From positions 248,001 to 312,000 of the forward strand of contig NZ_CANNES010000003.1 in NCBI RefSeq assembly GCF_947503705.1: a stretch of 64,000 bases of DNA. The letters run 5' to 3'. Positions within the stretch are counted from its first letter, which is position 1, and every line of letters begins with the position of its first letter. The DNA is from an uncultured Tateyamaria sp. GTDB lineage: Bacteria; Pseudomonadota; Alphaproteobacteria; Rhodobacterales; Rhodobacteraceae. The notes beneath the pieces are model-generated. The model searched no databases, was not told where the DNA came from, and worked only from the letters and a program-made list of their open reading frames with translations. Shown in pieces: positions 26,915-35,371 of the stretch. The translations under genes were made by a program, and so were the position numbers.

Positions 26915-27831
26915 GCCTGATCTCGCCCGCCGCTCGGGATGCGCTAGAAAGCTTTCTGGCGCACCAACGCAGCATTCAGGGCGCGGCGGAAAACACGATC
27001 ACCGCCTATACAGGTGATATCACTGAATTTCTGAGTTTCATGACGGTGCATTCGGGTCAGTCCCAAGGCCTGGGCGCTTTGGCGCGGATCACCACGCAGG
27101 ACATGCGCGCCTGGATGGCCCGCACACGCTCGGGCGAGGTCGGGCCGCGGTCACTGGCCCGCAAACTGTCGGCAGTGAAGGCATTCTACAAATGGCTTGC
27201 TGCGCGAGAGGGGTTCGAACCCACAGCAGTCTTGTCCACCCGTGCGCCGAAATTCACCAAGAAACTGCCGCGCCCCTTGGCCGTTGATGCCGCCCAGAGT
27301 CTGTTGGACATTGCGTCATTGCAATCAGACAAACCTTGGGTCGGTGCGCGCGACACCGCCGTGCTGACGCTGCTTTGGGGGTGCGGGCTGCGGATTTCGG
27401 AGGCGTTGGGGCTGACGGCCGCTGACGCGCCCTTGCCAACCGTGCTGCGCATCACCGGCAAAGGGGGCAAGGAACGGATCGTGCCAGTGCTGGACGCGGC
27501 GCGCGATGCGGTGGACGCTTATGTGGCCGCAAGCCCCTTTGATCTGCCGGATGCTGGGCCGTTGTTTCGCGGGGTGCGCGGTGGCGCCTTGGGCCCGGGG
27601 GCGATCCAGAAAACCATGGCGCGCGCCCGGATGCAGCTGGGCCTGCCCGCTAGTGCCACACCGCATGCGATGCGTCACAGCTTTGCCACGCATCTGCTGA
27701 ACGCGGGCGGCGATCTGCGCTCGATTCAGGAGTTGCTGGGCCACGCGTCGCTGTCCACGACGCAGGCCTATACGGCGGTGGATACTGCGCGGCTGATGGA
27801 CGTCTATGCGCGGGCGCATCCCAAGGCCTGA
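26911..27831 (+). CDS. xerC: tyrosine recombinase XerC
   Basis: 306-residue tyrosine recombinase that resolves chromosome dimers at dif with XerD. An N-terminal SAM-like core-binding domain (residues 1-95) is followed by the catalytic domain: Arg in LLWGCGLRISEAL, Lys in ITGKGGKERIVP, HAMRHSFATHLL, GHASLSTTQ, and nucleophile Tyr287 (QAYTAVD). Coupled to DUF484 and not flanked by integron, phage or att-like sequences, so this is the housekeeping recombinase. Confidence 0.94.
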   Translation: MSLISPAARDALESFLAHQRSIQGAAENTITAYTGDITEFLSFMTVHSGQSQGLGALARITTQDMRAWMARTRSGEVGPRSLARKLSAVKAFYKWLAAREGFEPTAVLSTRAPKFTKKLPRPLAVDAAQSLLDIASLQSDKPWVGARDTAVLTLLWGCGLRISEALGLTAADAPLPTVLRITGKGGKERIVPVLDAARDAVDAYVAASPFDLPDAGPLFRGVRGGALGPGAIQKTMARARMQLGLPASATPHAMRHSFATHLLNAGGDLRSIQELLGHASLSTTQAYTAVDTARLMDVYARAHPKA

Positions 27832-27944
27832 TCCCTCACACAAACGTGCGCAAATGGTGATCACAACGTGATTACGATCCATGCAAGGTTCGGTGCGCGG
27901 CATACCGTCGCATACAGTACACCAAGCCCGAAGGGGGACATCCC

Positions 27945-28526
27945 ATGTTTCGCAAATTTGCAATTGCCGCTGCGTTGACCTGTGTCGCGGGGGCTGCGAG
28001 CGCGCAGGACTGCGCCGCCATCGCTGTAGAAGACGCCTTTGACCTCGACCCGGCTGCAATTGATGCACTCTATGAGTGTCTAGAGGAAAAGATGGCCGCC
28101 GGTTACGCCAAGGAGGGGGACCCGATCGGGTCGGAGTTCCGAAGCTGGGCCGTCACGGCTACAGCGCCCGGTGTGGCGGGCGTGCATGGCAACCGCCTCT
28201 TGATGACCTTTGCCAATGACATCGCCGCCGAACAGTACCTGAAGTTCGAAGAAGAAGGCGTTGAAATGCCTATCGGTTCGGTGTTGGCCAAGGAATCCAT
28301 CAGCCTCTCGATCAAGAAACAAAAAGCGCGCCCCGGCCCCTTGTTCATCATGACCAAAGTCGGCGTGGATGCGGCGCCTGAGGCGGATGGCTGGCTCTAT
28401 TCCGGTCTGCAACCCAATGGCAAGGTGATGAAGGTCAAGCAATCCTTTTGCCACGATTGCCATGCCGCTTGGGAAGATCAGGACGCTTTGGCCTACCCAC
28501 TTGAAGAGCTGCGCGTAAGTCAATGA
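27945..28526 (+). CDS. secreted cytochrome P460-like haem protein
   Basis: 193-residue periplasmic protein. A signal peptide is clear (MFRKFAIAAALTCVAGAASA, cleavage before Gln21). A single CxxCH haem-attachment motif, C169-H-D-C-H173, sits near the C-terminus and is preceded by GKVMKVKQSF, as in cytochrome P460-family proteins. P460 enzymes oxidise hydroxylamine or other small nitrogen compounds, but many family members have no known role. No nitrogen-oxidation genes are nearby. A strong Rho-independent terminator follows. Confidence 0.8.
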   Translation: MFRKFAIAAALTCVAGAASAQDCAAIAVEDAFDLDPAAIDALYECLEEKMAAGYAKEGDPIGSEFRSWAVTATAPGVAGVHGNRLLMTFANDIAAEQYLKFEEEGVEMPIGSVLAKESISLSIKKQKARPGPLFIMTKVGVDAAPEADGWLYSGLQPNGKVMKVKQSFCHDCHAAWEDQDALAYPLEELRVSQ

Positions 28527-28553
28527 TACCATTGATCCTTTAAAGCGATAAGT

Positions 28554-28582
28554 AAACCGTGCCGCATGCCCGGCACGGTTTT
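28554..28582 (+). terminator. Rho-independent terminator after the P460-like gene
   Basis: Perfect 10-bp stem AAACCGTGCC/GGCACGGTTT with an 8-nt loop, ending in TTTT. It lies 27 nt after the stop codon. Confidence 0.85.
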
Positions 28583-28621
28583 ACGTTTGCATCGCGTCGC
28601 GACTTGCAGCATGACAAGCGG

Positions 28622-29314
28622 ATGACTGCGAAAACCCGTGCTTTATCTGTTCATTTGCTCACTGCGTCCGGGGCCGTTTTCGCCATGCTGGCCATGCTGG
28701 CGGCGGTCGATGCCAAGTGGGACCTGATGTTTTTGTGGCTCGTCGTGGCCTTTTTTGTGGACGGCATCGACGGGCCCTTGGCGCGCAAATATGATGTCAA
28801 AACCAACGCGCCCGAATTTGACGGCGTCCTTCTCGACCTGATCATCGACTACCTGACTTATGTGTTTATCCCGGCCTTTGCGCTTTTCAAATCCGGGCTC
28901 ATGGACGGATGGACGGGATGGGTGGCAATTATCCTGATCACCTTTGCGTCCGCCATGTATTTTGCCGACAACCGCATGAAGACAAAGGATAATTCATTCA
29001 GCGGCTTTCCTGGATGCTGGAACATGCTTGTGCTGGTGATCTTTGCGCTGCACCCAAGTTTTTGGGTATGTCTGGCCATGGTGACGACACTGGCCATTGC
29101 GATGTTTCTGCCGGTCAAATTCATCCACCCGGTGCGTACGGAGCGTTGGCGGATGGTCAGCCTGCCGATGGCGCTGGCGTGGACATTCTTTGCAGGCTGG
29201 GCGGCCTGGGTCGATTTTTATCCCGACAGCTGGGCGCATTGGGGGCTGATTGTGACATCGGTCTATCTGGTCTTTGCGGGGATGGTGCAGCAGTTGATCC
29301 CGCAACGCGACTGA
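28622..29314 (+). CDS. pcs: phosphatidylcholine synthase
   Basis: 230-residue integral membrane CDP-alcohol phosphotransferase. It condenses choline with CDP-diacylglycerol to give phosphatidylcholine in one step. The catalytic motif is DGIDGPLAR followed by GVLLDLIID (residues 45-75); six to eight hydrophobic helices follow. The start at 28622 (MTAKTRAL) sits after the upstream terminator and matches the family N-terminus; earlier frames include terminator sequence. Pcs is common in alphaproteobacteria that use host or marine choline. Confidence 0.93.
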   Translation: MTAKTRALSVHLLTASGAVFAMLAMLAAVDAKWDLMFLWLVVAFFVDGIDGPLARKYDVKTNAPEFDGVLLDLIIDYLTYVFIPAFALFKSGLMDGWTGWVAIILITFASAMYFADNRMKTKDNSFSGFPGCWNMLVLVIFALHPSFWVCLAMVTTLAIAMFLPVKFIHPVRTERWRMVSLPMALAWTFFAGWAAWVDFYPDSWAHWGLIVTSVYLVFAGMVQQLIPQRD

Positions 29315-29583
29315 GGCAGCGCACGCTGTGTTAACGCAGGCCCATCGCCGCAGGACAGCCAGACCAGTGTGATCAGAACTGAGCAGTTTGGCCGCTGGAA
29401 TGTACGTTTTCGCCCCCTCGGCTCAGGCGGTTTCAGACGGGTCACACTTAAAACGTACAGTTTGCCCGGCCTTTCGTACGTTTTGCGCAGCACCCCGGAG
29501 AATCGGGGTTAACGCCACCGCATTTCACCCGAAAATAAACTAAGGTCCGGACAGCACGCACCGACCTGGTCCCTGCAAGACCG
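29315..29583. other. intergenic region with three GTACGTTTT motifs
   Basis: 269 nt between convergent pcs and ogt. GTACGTTTT occurs at 29402-29410 and 29476-29484, and its inverse AAAACGTAC at 29450-29458, so the first and second could pair in a 9-bp stem. A short CCCCG/CGGGG hairpin near 29493-29508 may be a terminator. No reading frame looks coding. Purpose unknown; a regulatory or small-RNA locus is possible. Confidence 0.45.
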
Positions 29584-30039
29584 TCAGATCAGGAACCCGC
29601 CAGCGCCTTCATGTTTGAGCAAGGCCACCTTGGTTTCAACCCCGCCTGCGCCCGAAAACCCGGTCAAACCTTTTGCCCCCATGACCCGGTGACAGGGGAT
29701 GATGATCGGGATTGGATTGCCGCCGCAGGCCTGCCCAATGGCTTGCGCGGGCACGCCCAGATCGCGAGCAATGTCGCCATAGGTCACCGTATAGCCAAAG
29801 GGGATCGCGGACATGGCGGCACAGACATCGCGCTGCAACGCCGATCCGCGCACCGACAATGGCAGATCAAACCCCATCCGCGTGCCCGCGTCATATTCGG
29901 CCAATTGCGCGGCCGCCGCATCCAGCACATCCGACCGGTCGGCACAGCCCGATGTACCCCAGGACAGGCGAATGATCGCGCCGTCATCCTCGGTCAGGAT
30001 CAGTGCGCCAAATTGAGTTTGAACATCACGTTGCAGCAT
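29584..30039 (-). CDS. ogt: methylated-DNA--protein-cysteine methyltransferase
   Basis: 151-residue suicide DNA repair protein that removes alkyl groups from O6-alkylguanine. The acceptor cysteine is Cys116 in PCHRVMG, preceded by the helix-turn-helix (TVTYGDIARDLGVPAQAIGQACGGNP) that carries the arginine-finger-like region. The start at 30039 (MLQRDVQTQFG) gives the usual Ogt length; an in-frame start 17 codons upstream is less likely. Convergent with pcs. Confidence 0.92.
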   Translation of the reverse strand: MLQRDVQTQFGALILTEDDGAIIRLSWGTSGCADRSDVLDAAAAQLAEYDAGTRMGFDLPLSVRGSALQRDVCAAMSAIPFGYTVTYGDIARDLGVPAQAIGQACGGNPIPIIIPCHRVMGAKGLTGFSGAGGVETKVALLKHEGAGGFLI

Positions 30040-30098
30040 GAGGCGAGTATCGCGGAGAGGGCCCGGACGACACAACCCGAATCCTGACACAATCCCCG

Positions 30099-30120
30099 CT
30101 TCATTGTTTCAAAAATACTC
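30099..30120 (-). repeat. GAGTATTTTTGAA element, minus-strand copy
   Basis: On the minus strand this reads GAGTATTTTTGAA followed by ACAATGAAG. It shares its first 12-13 bases with the copies after the flavoprotein gene and ruvB, and its ACAATGAAG tail with the copy at 58739-58760. It lies upstream of ogt rather than at a gene end, so a terminator role is less obvious here. Confidence 0.55.
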
Positions 30121-30218
30121 ATTCAAAAAGCCGGGCAAACACGCATCGCCACCCATATGCGCATCACCGCACGAAACAGCCTCTCGCCCGCCCAGCAAAA
30201 AAGGCGTAAGGCGGTTTT

Positions 30219-31451
30219 ATGGCCCGCCTTGTCCCCCTGTCTGACGCGCACACGCTGCCCTTTTGGCGGCGGCCGACGTCCCTGCTGTTTCTGATGGCCT
30301 TTGCCATGCCAATCGGATTTTCCGTCTGGCTGGCGCTGCTCAACAACTTTGTGGTGGAGGCGGCGGACTTCGACGGGGCCGATATTGGTCTGTTGCATGC
30401 GATCCGCGAGATCCCCGGCTTTTTGGCTGTGGGGGTGATCCTAGTCATCATGTTCATGCGCGAGCAGGTGTTGGGCTTGTCCTCGCTTGTCCTGCTGGGT
30501 GTGACCACGGCGATGACGGCGCAGTTTCCGCAGCTTCAGGGCATCCTGATCCTGACCTTTCTCAGTTCGGTCGGCTTTCACTATTACGAGACGGTGAACC
30601 AATCGCTGCAACTGCAATGGTTGCCCAAGGATCGCGCGCCGCAGACGTTGGGATGGCTGATGGCGGCGGGGTCTGTTGCGACGTTCCTTGTCTATTTCGT
30701 GATCATGATCCTGTGGGAGCCTTTGGGCCTGACCTACAACACCGTTTATATGGTGGGTGGCGGTCTGACGGCGGCCATCGCGCTGTTTGCCATGTTCGCT
30801 TATCCGCAGTTCGAGGCCCCGCATCCGCAGCTGAAAAAGATGATCCTGCGCCGTCGCTATTGGCTGTATTATGCGCTGCAATTCATGTCGGGCGCTCGGC
30901 GGCAGATCTTTATGGTTTTTGCGGGCTTTATGATGGTCGAGAAATTCGGCTTTGAAGTGCACGAGCTGACCGCCCTGTATCTGATCAACCTGATGGTCAA
31001 TATCATCGTGGCCCCGCTTCTGGGCAAGATCGTCGCGGTGTATGGCGAACGCAAGGCGTTGGTTTTTGAATATAGCGGTCTGGTGATCGTGTTCCTGTCT
31101 TATGGCGGGGTCTATTTCCTGGGCTGGGGCCTGTTCATTGCCTCTGCTCTTTATGTGATCGATCACATCTTTTTCGGGCTGGCCCTCGCGCTGAAAACTT
31201 ATTTTCAGAAGATCGCTGATCCCGGCGATATCGCGCCCACGGCGGCGGTCGCCTTTACCATCAACCATATTGCGGCTGTGGGCCTGCCCGTGCCCTTGGG
31301 CCTGCTGTGGCTGGCCTCGCCCGGTTCGGTATTTTTGCTGGCGGCGGGCATGGCCGCGACGTCGCTGATGCTGGCGCTGTTGATCCCGCGCCATCCGGTG
31401 CCGGGATACGAGACCCGTCTGGTGCGCCCCGCACCTGCCCCAGCCGAATAG
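30219..31451 (+). CDS. major facilitator superfamily transporter
   Basis: 410-residue membrane protein with about twelve hydrophobic helices and the central loop of MFS carriers (FEAPHPQLKKMILRRRYW, residues 200-217). No substrate-specific motif is recognised. It is 1 nt upstream of the MATE gene, so the two transporters and prmA form one transcription unit. The substrate is unknown; efflux is a guess from the neighbour. Confidence 0.85.
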   Translation: MARLVPLSDAHTLPFWRRPTSLLFLMAFAMPIGFSVWLALLNNFVVEAADFDGADIGLLHAIREIPGFLAVGVILVIMFMREQVLGLSSLVLLGVTTAMTAQFPQLQGILILTFLSSVGFHYYETVNQSLQLQWLPKDRAPQTLGWLMAAGSVATFLVYFVIMILWEPLGLTYNTVYMVGGGLTAAIALFAMFAYPQFEAPHPQLKKMILRRRYWLYYALQFMSGARRQIFMVFAGFMMVEKFGFEVHELTALYLINLMVNIIVAPLLGKIVAVYGERKALVFEYSGLVIVFLSYGGVYFLGWGLFIASALYVIDHIFFGLALALKTYFQKIADPGDIAPTAAVAFTINHIAAVGLPVPLGLLWLASPGSVFLLAAGMAATSLMLALLIPRHPVPGYETRLVRPAPAPAE

Positions 31452-31452
31452 G

Positions 31453-32838
31453 ATGGCAGAGGGGCGATTTCTGAGCGGCTCCACCATGGGCCATGTGGTG
31501 CGCATGACGGCCACGGGCGCCTTTGGCATTACCTTTGTTTTTCTGGTAGATGCGGCGAACCTGCTGTGGATTTCGCAATTGGGAGAGCCGCAACTGGTCG
31601 CGGCCATCGGCTTTGCCTATGCCATCCAGTTCTTTTCTGTCTCGTCCGGCGTGGGTTTGATGATCGCCAGCACCGCCCTTGTGTCGCGCCGCATCGGCGA
31701 AGGGGACCGGGCGGCGGCGCGGGCCCAGGCGGGGGCGTCGGCGGCCACGGCCACCGCAATCCAGGCGGCCCTTGCCTTGATCGTGATCCTGTTGCGCCAC
31801 GAACTGGTCCGCATGGCCGGGGCCACGGGCGAAACGGCGGTTCTGGCGGCGCGCTATTTGTTGTGGACCATGCCGTCGCTGGTGCCCATGGCCGTGGCAT
31901 TGACCGTGTCGGCGACCTTGCGCGCCGAAGGTCTGGGCGCCAAGGCGATGTATGTGACGCTGTTTTCCGGTGCGTTCCTCATGGTCGTGGACCCGATCTT
32001 GATCGTTTATCTGGGCCTTGGTCTGGACGGGGCGGCCCTTGGGCTGATCCTCTTTCGCTTTTGTCTGATGGGCTTGGCCCTGTTTTTTGCGGTCTACCAG
32101 CATGATCTGGTGGCCCGGCCCACCTGGGCCTCGGTCAAGGCGAACTGGACGCCCTATATGGCTGTGGCCGTGCCGGGGATCGCCACGCAGATGGCCACCC
32201 CTGCGGGCAACTATTTCCTGACCATCGTGATGGCCCCTTTTGGGGACGATGCGGTGGCGGCCTGGGCCGTGGTGGGCCGCCTAACGGTTTTGGCCTTTGG
32301 CGGCATCTTTGCGCTGTCGGCATCCATCGGGGGCATTTTTGGCCAGAACTTTGGCGCAGGGCATTATGACCGGGTGCGCAGTACGTATCGCGACGCCCTG
32401 ATCTTTTGCCTGATCTATACGCTGGTGACCTGGGCGCTGTTGGTGGCGGTCACGCCGCTGATCATCGACGCCTTTGGTCTGACGGGGCAGGGGGCAGGGG
32501 TCTTGCACGCCTTCACATACGTGGGCGTGGGCGGCTTTGTCTTTGTGGGGGCGCTCTTTGTGTCCAACTCTGCCTTCAACAATCTGGGCAAACCAAGCCG
32601 GTCCACCTTGCTCAACTGGCTCAAGGACGGGGCGCTGAGTTGGCCTGCTGCCGCCCTTTTGGCCGTGCCTTTTGGGGCGGCGGGCGTGATTTATGGCCAG
32701 GCTGTGGCCGGTGTGATCATGGGCGGGGTTGCGGCGGTCTGGGGCTGGCACTATGTGGCGCGCCTGGGACCGGACAGCAAAGTGACACCCGCACCCCCGC
32801 GCCCCTGGCCCAACATCGACAGATACCGGAGACGATAA
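31453..32838 (+). CDS. MATE-family efflux transporter
   Basis: 461-residue Na+- or H+-coupled multidrug/toxin extrusion protein with twelve predicted helices and the internal two-fold MATE repeat (AANLLWISQLGEPQLVAAIGFA in the first half; GGIFALSASIGGIFGQNFGAG in the second). Its stop shares a base with the prmA ATG (TAATG). Substrate not predictable. Confidence 0.9.
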   Translation: MAEGRFLSGSTMGHVVRMTATGAFGITFVFLVDAANLLWISQLGEPQLVAAIGFAYAIQFFSVSSGVGLMIASTALVSRRIGEGDRAAARAQAGASAATATAIQAALALIVILLRHELVRMAGATGETAVLAARYLLWTMPSLVPMAVALTVSATLRAEGLGAKAMYVTLFSGAFLMVVDPILIVYLGLGLDGAALGLILFRFCLMGLALFFAVYQHDLVARPTWASVKANWTPYMAVAVPGIATQMATPAGNYFLTIVMAPFGDDAVAAWAVVGRLTVLAFGGIFALSASIGGIFGQNFGAGHYDRVRSTYRDALIFCLIYTLVTWALLVAVTPLIIDAFGLTGQGAGVLHAFTYVGVGGFVFVGALFVSNSAFNNLGKPSRSTLLNWLKDGALSWPAAALLAVPFGAAGVIYGQAVAGVIMGGVAAVWGWHYVARLGPDSKVTPAPPRPWPNIDRYRRR

Positions 32839-33704
32839 TGCCCACATGGACCGCCCTGACGACCTTGACCGGCAAAGCCGCCGCGACCGCCCTGGGCGAC
32901 GCATTGGAGCGGATGGCGCCTGAGCCCACTGGTGTGGGCGTGTTCGAGGTCGAGGACGGATCGGGCCTGTGGGAAGTGGGCGCCTATTTCACCGAAAGCC
33001 CTGACGAGACGGCCCTGCTGATCCTGTCCACGGCGATGGGAGCCAAGCCCTTTACATTATCCGAGTTGCCTGAAACCGATTGGGTTGCCCATGTGCGCCG
33101 CGAATTGTCCCCCGTCGAGGCGGGCCGCTTTTTTGTCTATGGCAGCCACGATGCGGACAAGGTGCCCGAGGATAAAATTGCCCTGCTGATCGAGGCGGCA
33201 ATGGCCTTTGGCACCGGGCACCACGGCACGACCCTGGGCTGTTTGCAGGCACTGGACCGATTGGCCGAACAGGGGTTTCATGGCAAGCGGGTCGTCGATA
33301 TCGGGTGTGGCACGGCGGTACTGGCGATGGCGGCTGCGGCCATCTGGCCCGAAAAGGCGCTGGCCAGCGATATCGACATTCAGGCGGTTGAGGTGGCCGA
33401 AGCCAACCTGCGCGCCAACGACATGCAAGGCCGGGTGCGCGTGGTCGAGGCGGCCGGATTTGACCATCCGGAGCTGGCCGGACCCTTTGATCTGATCTTT
33501 GCCAACATTTTGAAAGGTCCCCTTGTGGCGCTGGCACCGGATCTGACGGCGCGGCTGGATGCCGGGGGCTATGCGATTCTCTCGGGCATTCTGAACGAAC
33601 AGGCCGATGATGTGATCGCGGTTTATGCACAAGCTGGAAACAGTCTGGTGCATCGGGGCGAGATTGGTGAATGGACCACCCTCACGCTCCAGAAAACGCC
33701 GTAA
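32838..33704 (+). CDS. prmA: ribosomal protein L11 methyltransferase
   Basis: 288-residue SAM-dependent methyltransferase that trimethylates ribosomal protein L11. An N-terminal L11-binding domain (residues 1-120) is followed by the AFGTGHHGTTLGCL linker, motif I (VVDIGCGTAVLAM) and the FANILKGPL post-motif typical of PrmA. The ATG at 32838 overlaps the MATE stop; a longer frame upstream only reads out-of-frame MATE sequence. Confidence 0.93.
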   Translation: MPTWTALTTLTGKAAATALGDALERMAPEPTGVGVFEVEDGSGLWEVGAYFTESPDETALLILSTAMGAKPFTLSELPETDWVAHVRRELSPVEAGRFFVYGSHDADKVPEDKIALLIEAAMAFGTGHHGTTLGCLQALDRLAEQGFHGKRVVDIGCGTAVLAMAAAAIWPEKALASDIDIQAVEVAEANLRANDMQGRVRVVEAAGFDHPELAGPFDLIFANILKGPLVALAPDLTARLDAGGYAILSGILNEQADDVIAVYAQAGNSLVHRGEIGEWTTLTLQKTP

Positions 33705-33817
33705 TTAACCACGGTTTTTAAGGGCATTTGAACGGTTTGCCCAGATTTTGCCACAATTGGAGCGCACATTCAGCCTATCGAACGGTGGGGGCCTGTTTCG
33801 AAGTTAACGAGGCTGCC

Positions 33818-34168
33818 ATGGTTGAGACTGAAGCTCACTTTCAAAAGCGCCTTTCGACGTTGGGCCGCAAACATGCGGCTATGGCGAAGGGCTATGACAT
33901 GCAAATGCGCCGCGACGGTTTGGTCGTGGTCAAGGCCAAGCGCGGCGGCGCCGGCCGGTTCTTCCCCCTCAAGGGTTTGGTATTGTTGGTTCTGGGGTTC
34001 TTTGTGTTCAAGGGCTTCATGCTCGCCTCGCTGGGCGACATCACTTATAACGAACGGGTCGCAAAACTGAACCAGGGCACGTCTCTGGAACAGGTGGGCG
34101 CGCAGGTGATGGCGATTGATCCGGCCACGGCGTTTCTGGCAGGCATTATCGCGCCGGTGATCCGCTAA
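33818..34168 (+). CDS. small membrane protein of unknown function
   Basis: 116-residue protein: a basic, cytoplasmic N-terminal part (residues 1-49), one transmembrane helix (about 50-71, FPLKGLVLLVLGFFVFKGFM), and a short C-terminal tail. No family recognised. The start at 33818 (MVETEAHF) is preferred because the upstream extension lacks coding character. It stands alone, with a terminator directly after it. Confidence 0.7.
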   Translation: MVETEAHFQKRLSTLGRKHAAMAKGYDMQMRRDGLVVVKAKRGGAGRFFPLKGLVLLVLGFFVFKGFMLASLGDITYNERVAKLNQGTSLEQVGAQVMAIDPATAFLAGIIAPVIR

Positions 34169-34180
34169 ACGACATGCCGG

Positions 34181-34210
34181 AACGGGTGGGCTGCTGCTGG
34201 CCCGTTTTTT
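34181..34210 (+). terminator. Rho-independent terminator after the small membrane protein gene
   Basis: AACGGG pairs with CCCGTT across a G/C-rich 14-nt loop and is followed by a run of T (34205-34210). Confidence 0.65.
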
Positions 34211-34227
34211 CCGCCCTTTCAGACATG

Positions 34228-34263
34228 AAAAAGCCGCGGACCCGTCTTGGGTCACGCGGCTTT
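34228..34263 (-). terminator. Rho-independent terminator of the DUF1127 gene
   Basis: On the minus strand: AAAGCCGCG and CGCGGCTTT arms with inner ACCC/GGGT pairing, followed by TTTTT. It lies about 40 nt past the DUF1127 stop. Confidence 0.8.
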
Positions 34264-34302
34264 GCCTTTGCAGGCCTGTCCGACGGGGAGGGCGTCAGAC
34301 GT

Positions 34303-34512
34303 TCAGCGGCCGTTTGCCACGTCGTCGATGTCGCCACGGACCAGACCGATATCGTCCAGCTCGCGGTCGGTCAGACCGGACAGTGTGTTGCGGGTCACGC
34401 GGGCGTCGTTCCAGGCCACGAATGTCGCGATCATGGCGGTGAAGAATCCGGTGATTTGGCCTGCAACGGGGGCAGCGCCATAAGTAGAGCGGGTGGTGTC
34501 GAAAGCAGCCAT
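34303..34512 (-). CDS. DUF1127 family small protein
   Basis: 69-residue protein. Its C-terminal half carries the DUF1127 motif WNDARVTRNTLSGLTDRELDDIG, preceded by a hydrophobic stretch. The start at 34512 has AAAGGA 9 nt upstream. DUF1127 proteins are typical of alpha- and gammaproteobacteria; in Agrobacterium small DUF1127 proteins affect phosphate, carbon and RNA metabolism. The gene has its own promoter and terminator candidates. Confidence 0.9.
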   Translation of the reverse strand: MAAFDTTRSTYGAAPVAGQITGFFTAMIATFVAWNDARVTRNTLSGLTDRELDDIGLVRGDIDDVANGR

Positions 34513-34566
34513 TGCAGCAGTCCTTTTATCTAGTGTCAGTGCCGAACCATTCGGCCTTGTGCTGCG

Positions 34567-34595
34567 CATTTAGGCAGAGTGAGAACATCCGACAA
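34567..34595 (-). promoter_or_regulatory. candidate sigma-70-type promoter of the DUF1127 gene
   Basis: On the minus strand, TTGTCG and TAAATG are separated by 17 bp, about 55 nt before the start codon. Motif match only. Confidence 0.4.
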
Positions 34596-34798
34596 GTCGT
34601 GAAATTTCATACGTGCCATGCGTTTTTTGCATGACGTCTTTTTTTGGTTAACCCACCGTAACATAATGCAAAATCCCGTGTCTTTGCGCGTCGGTTTTCG
34701 ACATGCAGATGGCGAATTTGACCCTTCTTTGCAGGCCCTTGTCGCAACTGGAACGGCCGATGTCGAAAATGGCTGGTGACTGTTAACCCTTGGCGGAT

Positions 34799-34813
34799 GT
34801 TCGCCTTTCGTGC
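34799..34813 (+). promoter_or_regulatory. degenerate LexA-box-like site upstream of ruvCAB
   Basis: GTTC-N7-GTGC differs by one base from the alphaproteobacterial SOS operator GTTC-N7-GTTC. It lies 58 nt before the ruvC ATG. The ruv operon is a known SOS target in many bacteria, so the position is sensible. Confidence 0.35.
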
Positions 34814-34870
34814 TACTGCGTTAAAAAAGCCACCAAAAGGGCTTGAACGGGCACAGGGCGGGCAAGTGAC

Positions 34871-35371
34871 ATGCGTATTTTGGGAATTGATCCGGGCTTG
34901 CGCCACATGGGGTGGGGTGTCATCGACGCCGATGGCCCCCGGTTGCGCCATGTGGCCAATGGTGTTTGCCACTCGACGGGCGATGATTTGCCGCTGCGCC
35001 TGCTGAGCCTGTTTGAACAACTGACATCCGTCATCATCGCCCATGCGCCCGATGCCTCGGCGATTGAGCAGACCTTTGTGAACAAAGACGGGGCCGGGAC
35101 ACTGAAGCTGGGCCAGGCCCGCGGGGTCGCCATGCTGGCACTGGCCCGCGCGGGGTTGAGCGTAGGCGAATACGCCCCGAATGCCGTCAAGAAAACGGTT
35201 GTGGGCGTGGGTCATGCGGACAAGCGACAGGTGGCGCATATGGTCCGCGTACAGTTACCGGGTGTGCAATTGCTGGGGCCTGACGCGGCGGACGCGTTGG
35301 CCATTGCCATCTGTCATTCCCATCAGGCGGGCGGGGCGCTGGCCGCTGCCGTGGCAAAGGTGCGCGCATGA
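34871..35371 (+). CDS. ruvC: Holliday junction endonuclease RuvC
   Basis: 166-residue Mg-dependent nuclease that cuts Holliday junctions. Catalytic Asp7 (ILGIDPGL), Glu in [10 protein letters not shown] and the C-terminal acidic pair in [10 protein letters not shown] are visible. First gene of ruvC-ruvA-ruvB; its stop overlaps the ruvA ATG (ATGA). Confidence 0.97.
   Translation: MRILGIDPGLRHMGWGVIDADGPRLRHVANGVCHSTGDDLPLRLLSLFEQLTSVIIAHAPDASAIEQTFVNKDGAGTLKLGQARGVAMLALARAGLSVGEYAPNAVKKTVVGVGHADKRQVAHMVRVQLPGVQLLGPDAADALAIAICHSHQAGGALAAAVAKVRA

Larger units (their letters stand above)
34513..34870. other. 358-nt divergent intergenic region between the DUF1127 gene and ruvC
   Basis: On the DUF1127 side: a promoter candidate (34567-34595) and a 5'-UTR hairpin GCCGAA/TTCGGC at 34541-34555. 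In the middle: a CATGC/GCATG inverted repeat near 34618-34634 followed by a T-rich stretch (TTTTTTT), which could be a terminator. On the ruvC side: a degenerate LexA-like site (34799-34813). No coding frame is convincing. Confidence 0.5.

Noticed and set aside
26911-27831. Tyrosine recombinase as a sign of a prophage or integron
   Set aside because: It is XerC, coupled to DUF484, with no att sites, phage genes or cassette arrays nearby.
29315-29583. Possible protein-coding genes on either strand
   Set aside because: The open frames are short, lack ribosome binding sites and overlap the GTACGTTTT motifs; no family match.
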